In this document: positions 22,855-35,119 of the stretch, piece by piece
How positions within the stretch are numbered: the first letter of the stretch is position 1
Layout of the letters: every line of letters starts with the position of its first letter
DNA from: Thalassia testudinum
Lineage: Eukaryota; Streptophyta; Magnoliopsida; Alismatales; Hydrocharitaceae
Length of the DNA stretch: 64,000 nt
Direction of reading: 5' to 3'
NCBI GenBank assembly: GCA_037157565.1
Contig: JAZHRO010000002.1
Location: 76,992,001-77,056,000 of the forward strand
Notes under the pieces: generated by a model
What the model was told of the DNA's origin: nothing
Databases searched by the model: none
The model's input: only the letters and a program-made list of their open reading frames with translations
Translations under genes and position numbers: made by a program

Positions 22855-23630
22855 TAGGATAACTAGCTTAGGTGAGCTTAGGTAGGGCTTAAGTTGGTGG
22901 AGCTAGCCAGGGTTGAGTTGAAGGTGGTAGATGGCCAAGGAGCTGGATGCTAGCTAAGTTAAGCAAAGCTAAGCTAGCTTAACTAGCTATGGAGTAGAGG
23001 AGGAGGCAATGAGAGCTAGGGTTTGTGGAGAGGAGCTGGACAGAAGACATCCGGAGCTGAATTGGAGCTGGCAGCTATTGAAGAGGTTAGCATGGAGCTA
23101 CTCTAGCTAGCTTAGCTTGTTAGTTCTTTGCTAGCTGCTAAGCCAAGCTAAAGTGAGCTAGCTTTTGCTGAATTGAGCTGAGGTAAGCTGGGTCTGGTAC
23201 TCCCGGGGAGGACTGAGCTGTTTGAGGTAGCTAAAGTAGCTTAGCTCAACTAAGTTGAGCTAAGCTGAGTCCCTGGGAACTAGACTTGAGCTTCCTAAGC
23301 TCGAATGAATTCATCTTCAACTGGCTAGAATTGAGTAGAGCTGGATGTAGCTAGACCTAAGCTGGGGTGAACTACAGTCAACTCAGCTGAGCTAGCTAGA
23401 GCTCCCTGTGGACTAATGGGAGCTGAGATGAGCTAGACTCAGCTAAGTTGAGTTGGATCAGAGCTGACCTGAGCTAGGGCGAGCTAAGATGAGCTCTTTT
23501 GAGCTGCCATTCAGCTGAGATGAGCTGAATGGAGATAGGATGAGCTAACCCTAGTTCAGGTGAGCTGAATCCTAGCTATGGTGAGCTGGATCAAGTTGAG
23601 TTCCAGTTGGTTAGAGCTTCTCCTTCACCA
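22855..23630. repeat. AGCT-dense low-complexity region in V's U3
   Basis: The tetramer AGCT recurs every 10-20 bp, in variants of gagctgagctagctaag, for nearly 800 bp. The same region occurs in the other LTR (39235-39990) with many small differences. It is non-coding and degenerate, not a clean tandem array. Confidence 0.8.
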
Positions 23631-23839
23631 GTTGCATTCCCGAGTGCTAGGGTTCTAGGGATCTGGCCATTTGTTTATACCTAACACTCAGAAAAATACA
23701 TTAAAAACACAATAGAAAATGCAATGCATGCCTAACCTAATTTATGCCTAAATGAAACCCAAAAGCCCTTTTGCGAAGCAAACCCTAAAAGCTAGGATTG
23801 TTTTAATGCAAAAGAATGATGGTAAACTAGCGTTTATCA

Positions 23840-23877
23840 CAACCCCATGCTTTTCTTTTACTAGTCTCTTAGCAAAA
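23840..23877 (-). promoter_or_regulatory. 3' PPT of V with preceding stem-loop
   Basis: On the minus strand arms TTTTGCTA (23877-23870) and TAGTAAAA (23863-23856) flank a 6-nt loop; one pair is G-T. The tract that follows, GAAAAGCATGGGGTTG, abuts the LTR start. Confidence 0.7.
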
Positions 23878-25259
23878 CTTTAATCTATAAAATAATTTTT
23901 TTTGGAAATCTAATTTTTTCGACTTTTGAGGAGAAAAAGATTAAGGGACCTTGGTTGATCTAAACACAGGAGGCATGGGATTTATTAAGGATAAACATAG
24001 AGATTTATTTTTGGATCCAAAAATTAGACAAAACGGGATCAATATATCCTCCAAAAGATTCACAAATTAACCCCTTGTTAATTCAGATGACTTGAAAGTC
24101 TATTTTTAGGATTTTTCTAGCTCTTGAATCTGATTCACAACTTGCAATATCCTTTAAAACCTTGTGTCCATGCTTGTGAAAAGCCAACATTTATAAGGAC
24201 GTGTTTTTTGGTTTAAAACTTTTCTTTTTTTTTTCTCCCCCATGCTTATATTTAGCTTAGTCTTACAATAGATGTGTTGGGATCATCATTCCCGTTACCG
24301 ATCCTCTAGGGGGATCTGGCGCCAGTACTTAGGGATAGCACTGTCCATGACACCACCCATGACCTCACAACCCCAAAACACAATGCAGTGTAAAAGAGCG
24401 CTCCAAGCAAACTCAAGCTCTTACTCCAACACTATAGGTAGAGCACCATCCAAGACACTTGAGCTGCTAAAATGCACTTTAATGCTTCGTCTAAAGATAT
24501 GAAATATAGATATGGAGCAGTGCTGAGGCAGTAACATGTTGACATTGCATCCTCAAAGGAGGTATTTTCCTCCTTCTCGACGGTGGGAACTCAAACTAAT
24601 GATCTGCTTCTGACTTTTACTAAGTCCAAACAAGGGAGTTTTTCTAATTTTTAGTGGATTTTATTTGTTAGCTTGTGTGTGAAATTTGACATAGGAAGTT
24701 CCACAAGAAATGCAAGTTTTTGAATCAGAAACTAAGCCAAATACTTTCCATATTACAAAAGAGGATCAAGTCACCTGAACTATCATGAGTTCAGGTGGAA
24801 TTTTAGAGAAGGATATCTTATCTAGTCTAAAAATAGACCCTGAGATTCTAATGATCAGATCAGCATCCTCATCCCTAGTTTGTTAAAGATTAAATCCCAT
24901 TGTACCAAAAGTGAATTTTTTCAACCTTAGTCCCAATTTCAAAATTTTTCCTCAGAAAGTTTTCAACATTTTTTTATATTTTTGGATATGCAAGCAGGAA
25001 ACTAAAATAACTAAAGAAAAATGTGTGTTTCTAGGTTTTGAAAATCCTAAATCGATCGTCAAATTTTAAAAACACCCCCCCATGCTTAAGATATGCAATG
25101 TCCTCATTCATTAGGAGGAAAAAGGGATCACCTTAATGAAGAACGGTAGGGTTTAGGATGGTCAAAACATGGAAAAAGAAAAAAAGAAAGCAAGAAAAAT
25201 GTTGGGTTACCTCCCATCCAGTACTATCTTTTACGCCCTTCAGCCGGGTGTAGTGTGCA
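23878..25259 (-). other. 3' non-coding region of V
   Basis: It contains the internal purine tract at 25073-25110 (minus strand: AATGAGGACATTGCA, then GCATGGGGGGG) and the post-pol box GGGAGGTAACCCA at about 25203-25216. No supported gene is present. Confidence 0.65.
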
Positions 25260-26690
25260 TTAGTGATCAAAGGTGGCTGGCTTAGTGAAATTGAAAGATT
25301 CAGATGAAAGATTCGGGGTATGATCAAAATAGGGCTTTAAACGTTGGTCGTTGACTTGAAATGTCATATTAGTTTTAGGATCAAACAGATCAACAGCGCC
25401 GAATGGATAAGTTTTATGGACAATAAAGGGGCCAGTCCATTTGGATTTTAATTTTCCATAAAAAAGATGTAATCTAGCATCAAAAAGCTAAACGCGTTGA
25501 TTAACGTCAAAGTGTTTCCGAACAATGTATTTATCATGAAATTTCTTTGTTCGTTCTTTATAAATCCTCGCATTTTCATAGAAAAAATTACGTAATTCTT
25601 CCAATTCAGTTAATTGTAATTTTCTATGGATACCGACGTCAAATAAATCCATGTTTAGCTGTTTTATTGCCCAAAAAGTCCTATGTTCTAGTTCTATCAG
25701 GAGATGGCATGTCTTCCCAAAAATCAGACGGAAGGGAGACATGCTGAGCGGAGTTTTAAAAGTGGTACGGTAGGCCCATAAAGCATCGTCCAATTTGGTG
25801 GACCAATCTTTACGGTCGTGCCTAACCATCTTTTGTAACATATTTTTAATTTCCCGATTAGAAACTTCTGCCTGGCCATTTGTTTGGGGGTGATAAGGTG
25901 TGAAAATTTTATGATTAACCCCATATTTAGAAAGAAGGTGACAGAATTATGAGTGAGTGAAATGTGAGCCTCCGCCACTGATAATGGCTTTTGGAATGCC
26001 GAATCTTGAGAAAATATTTTTCTTAAGAAATTCGACAACCACACAGTGATCACTAGTGTGAGTGGGTATTACTTCTATCCATTTTGAAACATAGTCACCT
26101 GCGACTAGTATATATAAATACCCGCCAAAGTTGATGAACGGACCCATGAAGTCGATGCCCCAAACATCAAAAATTTCAACCTCTAAAATAGGATTAAGGA
26201 GCATCATATCCTTCCGAGTCATGTTGTCGATGCTCTGGCAACGCACACAGGACCGAACAAAGTCATGAGCATCTTTATGCAAGCTGGGCCAATAGAATCC
26301 CGCATTAAGGATTTTAGCTGTAGTTTTCTTGCCCAAGAAATGTCCGCCACAGGCCATTGAGTGACAATGTGTCAAAATATCATGGATTTCAGAATCAGGT
26401 ACACATTGTCGAATGACCTGATCGACACAAATGCGGAAAAGGTCAGGCTCCTCCCAAAAATAGTGTTTAATATCAGCAAAGAACTTATCCCGTTTTGTTT
26501 TTGGCCAATCAGTGGGGATTCGTTCTATTGCTAAATAGTTTGCGATGGGAGCAAACCAAGGGAGGGTAGTAGCAGCTAAAATGCTTTCATCAGGGAAATG
26601 ATCAGGTGGGGTCATTATGTCATTCGTCATAAGATGAGAGAGATGGTCGGCCACTACATTATGCAATCCCACCTTATCCTTGATTTTCAA
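25260..26690 (-). pseudogene. Integrase of V
   Basis: Integrase joins element DNA to the target. From the minus strand: the N-terminal zinc-binding HHCC motif (CHSMACGGHF ... SCVRCQ) is complete. The core has WGIDFMGPF (first Asp), then ISGGGSHF where the second catalytic Asp is replaced by Gly, then AEVSNREIK with the Glu kept. After a stop near 25944 the frame continues through [18 protein letters not shown] and [13 protein letters not shown] second stop at about 25488 follows, and the region ends at TAA 25262-25260. The missing Asp and the stops make it inactive. Confidence 0.9.
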
Positions 26691-27059
26691 ATCAAATTCT
26701 TAGAGCAGCAGAATCCAACGGATAAGGCAGGGTTTCGCATCTTTCTTTGTCAGCAAATATTTAATTGCTGAGTGGTCGGTATATACAGTGACATGTGACC
26801 CCAAAGGATAAGATCTAAATTTTTCTAAGGCAAATACAATGGCAAGAAGTTCCTTTTCAGTAACTGTGTAATTACGTTGTGCATCATCAAGAGTTTTGCT
26901 AGCATAATAGATCACAATGGGCTTCTTGTCAATTCTTTCCCGTAGAACGGCCCCTACAGGAAAATCTGAGGCATCTGTCATTAATTCAAGGGGACTATTC
27001 CAATCAGGTCCCTATAAAATTGGTGCCTCAATAACCTCCTTCTTCAACCTCAAAAAACT
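26691..27059 (-). pseudogene. RNase H of V
   Basis: The minus-strand frame follows RT after a break near 27055 and reads [49 protein letters not shown] and [12 protein letters not shown], typical Ty3/gypsy RNase H with the first Asp and the ELLA Glu kept. It ends at a stop at 26700, after which integrase continues in the same frame. Confidence 0.88.
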
Positions 27060-27893
27060 CTACAGGCACTTATTACTAAAATCAAATGGCTGGTCTTTAG
27101 TAAGTAGTTGACTTAAGGGCTTGGAGATTTGGGAAAACTTTTGTATGAATCTACGGTAGAAACCCACATGACCCAAAAAGGATCTGATTTGTTTGACAGT
27201 AGTGGGTGGTGGGAGCTTAGATATAGAATCTATTTTTGCTTTATCTACCGCGATTCCTTGTTTTGAAATAACATGGCCCAAGACAATACCTTCCTGGACC
27301 ATGAAATGACTTTTTTCCCAACTGAGGACCAGATTGACTTCTATGCATCTTTGGAGAGTTCTTTCAAGGTTCTTGAGACAATGGTCAAAAGAATCTCCAA
27401 AAACAGAGAAGTCATCCATAAAGACTTCTAAACATTCACCTACCAGGTCTGAAAATATTGCAAGCATACACCTTTGAAAAGTCACAAGTGCATTGCAAAG
27501 ACTGAAGGGCATCCTTCTGAAAGCAAAGGTTCCAAAAGGGCAGGTGAAAGTGGTTTTGTCCTGGTCCTTAGGATGAACCGCTACATGATTATAGCCGGAA
27601 TAACCGTCCAAAAAATAGTAAAACTCCCATCCAGCTAAACACTCCAAGATTTGATCAATAAAGGGGAGAGGAAAATGGTCCTTCTTGGTGGCGGTGTTTA
27701 ATTTTCTGTAATCAATACACACGCACCAAGAAGAGGCGGTTTCAGTGGCTATATTCTCCCCATTATTATTAGTAACAACTGTTAGTCCAACCTTTTTGGG
27801 TACAACTTGTGTTGGACTAACCCAGGAGCTGTCAGAAATGGGGTATATGATATTAGCATCAAGCCACTTAATAATCTCCTTTTTTACCACCTC
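27060..27893 (-). pseudogene. Reverse transcriptase of V
   Basis: The longest uninterrupted RT in the window (276 codons). Motifs in order: MVKKEIIKWLDANIIYPIS, SSWVSPTQVVPKKVG, CVCIDYRKLNTATKKDHFPL, FYYFLDGYSGYNHVAVHP, MPFSLCNALVTFQRCM, the catalytic EVFMDDFSVFGDS, and FLGHVGFYRRFIQKFS. All key RT residues are present. It is bounded by stops, and the protease lies upstream in the same frame. Confidence 0.92.
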
Positions 27894-28058
27894 CTACATA
27901 ATAGGGTTCAAGCACCTTTGTGGTTGGCGGGAGGGGCGAGAATCGTCCTCTAAATATATACGATGTGTACAATAGGACAGATGAATACCCTTAAAATCAG
28001 AAAGGGTCCAGCCAATAGCTTTTCTATATTTACTCAAAACCTGGAGAAGTTTGTGCTC

Positions 28059-28973
28059 TTATGCCCCGATAAGTCCAGAATTTATAATCAAGGGCAGGGT
28101 CTGATTTGGACCCAGGAAGACATATTTAAGGGAGTCCGGCAAAGGTTTTAATTCCAATTGTGGGCCTGGCTTCGAAAGAATTTTTGCTTTGTGGGTTAGT
28201 GGTGAGGTGAGAGTGAAAGGGTCAGCTGAATGTGTGGTTAGGGTGGAAGGGTGAGAAGTGGATTGTTCAGGAACCGTATTGATGGAAAAACAGGAACCTA
28301 AATGGGAAATCTGCAAAGTTTCCTCCACAATATTTTCTATATCTGAATCCGAATCATCAAAGAAATCGGGTTCTTGGAACCTCCTAGAAGCTTGGAAAAT
28401 GTCTAGGGTTACAAATTCACCGCCACACATGATCTTCATTTTTCCAGAATCACAATCAATATTTGCACAGGCGGTGGCTAAGAATGGTCTTCCAAGAATT
28501 ATGGGGGCAAACTTTAGTGCTTCTGGTACCTCTATGTCCAGGACTAAAAAGTCTACTGCAAATAGACAATTTTTGACCCAGACAAGGACATCCTCAACAA
28601 TTCCCCTTAGTTTAATTGTAGATCGATCGGCTAATTGTATAGTAACCTCAATAGGCTTTAATTCACCGATCTTAAATTCCTCAAAAACAATTGTGGGGAT
28701 AAGATTAATTGAGGCACCAAGATCCAACAAAGCGACATCAAAAGAAATATCGTTAATGATAACTTGAATCAGGGGGGCGCCAGGATCTTTTCTCTTAAGA
28801 GGCAATCGACTCTGCGCAACTGAGCTGACTCTCTCAAGAAGGATCACCTTTCCTAAATTTTGGGGCTGCCTTTTCGGGGTACACAAATCTTTTAGGAATT
28901 TTGCATAGACAGGGATGTATTTTATGGCATCTAGGAGAGGAATATTAATTTCAACTTGCCTAAATAAATCCAT
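28059..28973 (-). pseudogene. Protease region of V
   Basis: An open stretch of 304 codons. MDLFRQVEINIPLLDAIKYI and FLKDLCTPKR precede the catalytic VALLDLGASINLIPT, with Asp retained. ELKPIEVTIQLADRS, FLVLDIEVPEAL and LGRPFLATACANIDCDSGK follow, then an acidic linker and LKYVFLGPNQTLPLII. The same block occurs in X and W. It lies in one frame with RT downstream and the end of gag upstream. Confidence 0.92.
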
Positions 28974-30950
28974 TAATTCTTTTTCAGTGGGCTCAGATTT
29001 CTTCTTTTTCTTATTTGTTGAAGAATGGATTGCTTGTGGAAATGGTGCAGGGTTGCCCTGTTTTGCATTAATAGGTTCTTGAACAATGTGAGAGGAAGAC
29101 GAGGAATAGTTGATCTATGTTTCATTAAAATGAGTTTCTTTAACAGGCAGGGGATTGTGAGTGGTTTTCCCATGCCTCAAAGTAACTGCATTTGCAGTTT
29201 GGTTGTTTCTAGGATGAAGATGGGAAGCTTGATTGTTATTGAAACCCGGTGGATGTTGAGGTACTGGTTGAATGGGTTGACTGGGATATCCACCTTGGAA
29301 CTGATTCTTTTGATTATTCGGGTTGGGCATGGGTTGGGAAGGTAAATTCCCAACAGGTCAATGATCAGGAGTAACCTTAACTTGGTGTTGCAAGTTGGTA
29401 ATCATGCGGGTTACTTCTATCATTTGATTCAGCATTCCTTGCAAAGTTTTCATGACCTGATTGTTAATATCTTCCTGGGATGGTCCAGGTTGCCCATAAT
29501 TCCCAAAATAGTTTTGTTTGGGAAAAGGAATTGGGTTCGGGTTTTTCTAGGAGTGATTCGGGTTATTCCTCCAGTTTTGATTGAAAGTGTTGGAGGGGTT
29601 TCTAAATTGCTCCTAGAGAGCATAAATATTTTCCGTGGTGGGATCAAAAATATTTTGATCAAAATTCCCAATCAAATCCTGCGGGAAATCAGTTGGAAAC
29701 TGTTGACCAGTAGATGTGGCATCAATCTTGTATAGATTTTCTCTTCGGAGAAGTTGTGGAGGGTTAGTGTGTGGAGAGTTAACATGTGGAGCTTCTTTAT
29801 TTGTGAGCTTTTCTTCCATTTTCTTTTGACGAATTTGCATCTGGTCCAGTCATTGAGCTAACATATATAGATCATCTTGAGTGACTGGAACAGAGGTGGA
29901 TTTGGAGTCAATTTCATGGACCTATATCTGGGGTTTTGTGTTCTACTAAAAGTGTCCATTGAAGTCATATTAAATGAGTTTTCACTCATTTCTTCAAAGA
30001 GGAGATAGGTACTTTCAGCATCTTTGTTAAGGAAATTGGCCCCACATGAGGCATCCATAAATCGCTTCAATTGATCTTCTAATCCATGATAAAAGATCTG
30101 CACTAGCTGCCATTATAGAATTTCATGGTGGGGACAACTTCTTAGAAGTTCTTGAAATCTTTCCAAGGCTTCGTGGAGGGTTCACCAATTTTTTGTTGAA
30201 AGGTCGTTATGGATCTTCTTAATGCATTAGTTCGACCGATCCAAAAAATTTTTTTGAGAAAAGCGCTCTTTAATTGGGCCAGGTGGTAATCGGGCATCCA
30301 ACCATTCTAAACCAATGGGAAGCTTTGTCTTTAAGAGAGAGAGGAAAAAGTCTCATTAACCACATGTCTTCCTACACATTGCGGGAATGAGTGGTTTGAG
30401 CGAGGACAACTAATTCCTCGAGATGACAAAAAGGGTCCTCTCTTGGAAGACCATGAAAATGTTTGATAAGGTTTAGAATGGCTGGTTTGATCTCGAAATC
30501 CCATTGTGGTATGACCACCCAGGGTCTTTCCTCATAATTGGAAGGATCATAGAAATCCTTAAGAGGAACGACAGGTTGTTGGCGAGGTGGTGGATTTTGC
30601 CCTTGGTTAGCTAGGTTCGTGACAGTCTTAGCCAAATCTTCTTGATTTTGTTGTAGTCGAACCAAATGGTCGACCATTAAGGCAAAGGGGTTTGGATTTT
30701 GAGTTAAAATTGGAGTGCCACCTGGACCTGCAGGAATTTCCGGTTGCTCCAAATGAGGGAGGTGAGGGAGGGGGAAGTCAGCTTATGGGTCAACTGACGG
30801 GTTGGAAGTGGAAGCAGAATCATTTTGTCGGCTTCCTGGGTTTTCCATTTTCTTAGAAGAGGAGGGAGAAGAAAACAATGATTTTCTGCTGCGGGGGGCG
30901 AAATCAGATGGTCCCTCAAGATGTGGTTTTTGGGACCGTCGCTCGTGCAT
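28974..30950 (-). pseudogene. gag: gag of V
   Basis: I place the start at ATG 30950 (MHERRSQKPHLEG) because Z's gag starts at an equivalent MHKRRSLKPPL. Readable blocks are 30950-30372, with a stop at 30780 and capsid text HFHGLPREDPFCHLEEL, then SLKDKASHWF. A damaged middle (30371-29858) includes one block in another frame. The C-terminal part is at 29840-28974 (FPTDFPQDLIGNFDQNIF, Gln/Pro/Asn-rich, ANAVTLRHGK). At least two frameshifts and about ten stops are present. No zinc knuckle is visible. Confidence 0.85.
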
Positions 30951-31478
30951 GCACTGTTTTGGAAGAATTGGAGGGGAGGAGAAGAGAAAGAGATGAGAGA
31001 AAGTGTGCAATTCAAACAACAAAAACTAGACCTAACTTAAGTGTGACTCCCTAAAAATACACCTAAGACTTGGTTTATGTAGGAAATAGGTAATCAATAG
31101 TGAATACCTATTCTATCAACAAATCTAGCCAAGTTGCTTAAGGGAAGGTTTGGGCCCAAATGTTTCCCAGGAAAATCCCCAAGTGCTTGTACAAATCCAC
31201 GCCTGGTCGTTTGACATGGCCTCTCAGCCTGAACACCAGATATAGATGATAGAATTGGTATTAACTAGAGAAAACTTAAGACCTATATAGAAAGCCTAAG
31301 TTGATGAAAACCTTAGTGGTCAAATTGCTACCAATTTTAATTAGGTCTAGGATACTAGTGTGCACACAGAATGTGGAGGGCATTGATTGGGTTGTTGCCC
31401 TGTTATTTCAATTTTTTTTTGTGTGTGCACAGGAATTGGAAAGTGGTTCCAATTTCAAACAAGTTGTCACACAATTTT
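30951..31478 (-). other. Leader of V, part next to gag
   Basis: Non-coding between the gag start and the LINE's target-site copy. It continues on the far side of the LINE at 36934-37961. Nothing further is recognised. Confidence 0.6.
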
Positions 31479-31764
31479 TGTATTTTTGTCTTTTTTTTTG
31501 AAGCAGAAAGGAGAGCTATCGTCCTGCGATAGCAGTCCGGAGTAGTATATTATGTGCAAAGAAGGGAGATTACAAAAAGGATCCCCAAGACTGTATGAGG
31601 GGCCAGCACTCTCTTACAATATTCTCACAACATATCGGCCTCTCCTGAAAAAGTCTCTCATTCCTTGCCTTCAATACACACCAAATAGAAGCAGCCATGT
31701 GGACATGTGGTTTCCCTCTCACCTCAAACCCATGCCACATAGACTCCCAATCTGGTAAAGGCTC

Positions 31765-34700
31765 CTAACAAATTTTTCTCCAAATGACATCAGTGATAAG
31801 GCAAGAAGAGAAGAGGTGATTTACATTATCAGTGGTCATCTCACATAAAAAACACACATGATGATCAGTTCCCAATCTTCTATGGCGTAGATCACTTGTG
31901 ATTAATCCATCCCTCCTGCACAGCCAAAGGAAGATTTGTACCTTGAGAGGAATTTTTAACAACCATATCTTCTTATCAATGGAATCATGTCTCCATCCCT
32001 CTTCAAAATTTAGCATTTTGTTATACCCAGCTTTGACACTATATATCCCATCCCACAGATATCTGTCCTCCGTTCCAGGCCTAGGTCTGAAATTTTCAAG
32101 GTCTAATAAAAGCCTTCTCTTCTCATCCCATAACCGGGTTGTTCTTCTGCTGTTGCTGGATTCCACATCATCCAAAACCCAACTGCTGCTGCTGCAAGAC
32201 CAGATCTTGCTGACCGTAGCATTCTTGTCAGCTGCTGCATCAAAAGCTCTCGGATAGAGCTCCCTCAAGACCCCCAATTCAGACCATTCCTCTTTCAAGA
32301 ATCTGAAAGACCTGCCATCTCCAAGTGATGGTTGCAGCAGATGGAAGTGATCAGCCAAAGCCTTAGTTACTGATTTCCAGAAAGGTGATGGACAGTTTGG
32401 CTGAAGTCTGGAAAATCTGCTGTTGGAAGCTCCATATCTATCTCTGATCAGATCAGACCACAGTTTCAGATCACCTTGCAGTAGCTTAACAGCCCATTTG
32501 AGCAGCAAGGCATCATTAAAGTGATACAAGGACTTGATCCCAAGACCACCCAGCTCCTTAGGATAGCAGATTTGATCCCATTTGAGAGGCTACAAGAAGC
32601 TGCCCTTGTGTCTAGCACCCTTCCAAAAAAATCTCTTCCTCATCACATCCAATCTTTTCCAAACGGATCTTGGTGCTTTGAAAATGGAGAAGTAGAAAAC
32701 AGGGATGAAGGTGATCACCGAATTGAGCAAGATAAGCCTTCCACCTCTGGATAAGAATCTGCTGTGCCAACCATCAAGTTTCATAGAGATCTTGTCAAAA
32801 AGGCAATTCCAATCACCTCTCTTCAACCTGGAAAACCTCAAAGGCAGCCCAAGATATCTAATAGGAAGGCTGATGCAGGGAGTCATCAGGATGGTTGCTA
32901 AGGCCTCTTGCTCCACCTCAGATAAACCAAAACAAACCAAACAAGACTTGTCCCTATTTAACCTCAGTCCAGAAAGCTCACCAAAGATATCATCCAAGTG
33001 ATGCAAAGCCAACGCTCCATCCGTGGATCCTTCAACAAAAAAGACAGTATCATCTGCATATTGAAGAATGGGAGCCAGACTGTTCCTGCAAGAGAGCGAA
33101 TATCCTCTAACAAGACCCACTTTAGAAAGCATACAAACAAACCAGGCTAAACTGTCAACTGCCAAATTAAATATCAATGGGGCCAGGGGGCATCCTTGCC
33201 TGATGCCACATTGAGGCTGGATCCATGCACCACAGGGTTTCCCATTTATTAGAGGGGTGAAGGAGGCCGTGGTAATACATCTCTTAACCCAAGCTATCCA
33301 AGTAAGGGGAAAGCCCCTTCTTTTAAGCACATCCCATAAATAAGGCCAGCTGATTGAGTCATATGCCCTACGAAAATCAACCTTCCACATGAAGGCCTTG
33401 CATCTCCTCTTATGCCAGCCGTAAACCATCTCTTGGGCCAATATAAAAGATTCTTGTAGGGATCTACTCGGGAGGAAAGCAGACTGAGCAGGATGGATCA
33501 AATCTTGCAGTACAGGCCTCAATCTATTAGCCAGGACCTTTCCGATCACCAGATATAAGGAGTTAGAAAGAGCAATGGGTCTAAATTCTTGGAAAGATTC
33601 AGCACCTGGAGTTTTAGGCAAAAGAAACAGATAAGATCTATTAATTCTTTCAAAGCCAAAATTGCCACATTGGAATTCTCTAATTACCCCCATAACCTCT
33701 AAGCCCACAATGTCCCATAGTTCTTTGTAGAAGAAAACCTAGATTCCATCAGGACCCGGCGATCCTTCACAATTAAGATCATTAATAGCCTTCAATACTT
33801 CAGCCTCAGAAATAGATTCAGTCAGGCTGGCCCCTTGATACTCATTAATCCTAGGCAAATCATTTGTTGTCATTCTCCAGTTGCCCCTACCTGCAGCTCT
33901 TGAAGATTCCTTGAAGTATCTGACAGCCTCAGTTCTGATATCAGATAAGGAGGTAATTCTCTGCCCCTCTACAACCATTGATGAGATCAGATTTGTTCTC
34001 CTCCTAGAGCTAGCAACCAAATGAAAAAATTTGGTGTTTGCATCCCCCTCACTTAGCCATAGCTGTCTAGATCGCTCCCTCCAATCCATCTCCAATTTCA
34101 CGTCTTCTTCAATTACCACCCCCTGCCATCTTCTTCTGTCAGCAAGATCAAGTTTAGATAGATGGTCCACAGCTTCCTTGGTATCCAGTTCCTGAATTTT
34201 CAATAAGGCCTCATGACGCTTCTGATGTCTAAGAACTGAGACAATATCTCCATACTCCTTCAGCATGCCCTTCAGAGCCTTAAGGTTAGAATCCATTCTG
34301 GAGGTGGCTGTACCCTCACCCTGTTGTGACCTCCACCAGCTGGCAAGCATGTCTCTGAACCCTATTTCCCTCAGCCAAGATCTCCTAAATTTAAAATAGG
34401 AACCAGCCACCACCTGCTCACCATTATCCCGCATCAAAGGTGTATGGTCAGAAAATGGACGTTCAAGACCACATACAAAAGACATCTGGAAGAGATCTAA
34501 TAGCTCAGCATTCCCAAAAAATCTGTCAATCTTGGACATGAGCCCATTGCCATTCCGCTAAGTGAATTCAGTGCCCAATGATGGAAATTTGCACATCCCC
34601 AAGGCCTGGACTGTCAACTGAAATCCTGTGGAGGAGCTGTCGACCACCCCATTGGGTCTGTCACTCCCCACTAAGGTACAATTAAAATCACCTCCAATAA

Positions 34701-35112
34701 GCCAAGCCCCCCCACCTACAAATTCTGCAGCCAGATTCCAGTTCTCCCACAGTTCTTACCTCCTGTTAGGGTCATTTGGCCCATATACACCAGTCACAAA
34801 GAAGACACTGTCCCCCTGGCCTCTCGTGAATCTACAGGTCAGAAGGTGCCTAGCCATGGACACCTCCTGTAAGCACAGCATCTGCTTCCTCCACCAAATG
34901 GCAATTCCCCCAGATCGGCTAGTGGAATTGACCACCACAAGGTCATTTGCAGATCCTGCCCTCATCTCTTCCCATGCCCTATCAAAGGCACAGTCAATGT
35001 GTGTCTCCTGAAAAATGGCACAGTCGATTTCCCATTCACGCAGATATCTAATTAGCGACCCCCTCCTGCTTCTATCGCGCAGCCCACGCACATTCCAGCT
35101 CAAGATCTTCAT
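31765..35112 (-). pseudogene. LINE ORF2: endonuclease, reverse transcriptase and C-terminal zinc-finger domain
   Basis: About 1116 codons in one frame. The endonuclease starts MKILSWNVRGLRD, with FQETH, GGDFNCTLVGSDR and SDHTPL. RT has LPKTPGAESFQEFRPIALSN, GIRQGCPLAPLIF and the catalytic LQYADDTVFF. The C-terminus HVCFLCEMTTDNVNHLF is a zf-RVT module. Stops interrupt it at about 34754 (TAA), 34559, 33737 and 32588 (TAG), several where a Trp would be expected. There are no indels. The protein nicks DNA and copies the LINE RNA in place. It lies 7 bp downstream of ORF1's stop. Intact motifs plus stop-only damage indicate a fairly young, silenced copy. Confidence 0.95.
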
Positions 35113-35119
35113 TAGGTGA

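Larger units (their letters stand above)
21612..23839 (-). repeat. 3' LTR of V (2228 bp)
   Basis: Direct repeat of 37985-40211. On the minus strand it starts TGATAAAC-gcta-GTTTACCATCA and ends at 21612 with a mutated terminus (TTA). Landmarks are an AGCT-dense U3 (22855-23630), TATA (22488-22495), an 18-bp palindrome (22252-22269) and the U5 motif (21706-21725). Confidence 0.95.

Noticed and set aside
28258..28767. 169-codon ORF on the plus strand
   Set aside because: It is the antisense of V's protease, which has full motif support.
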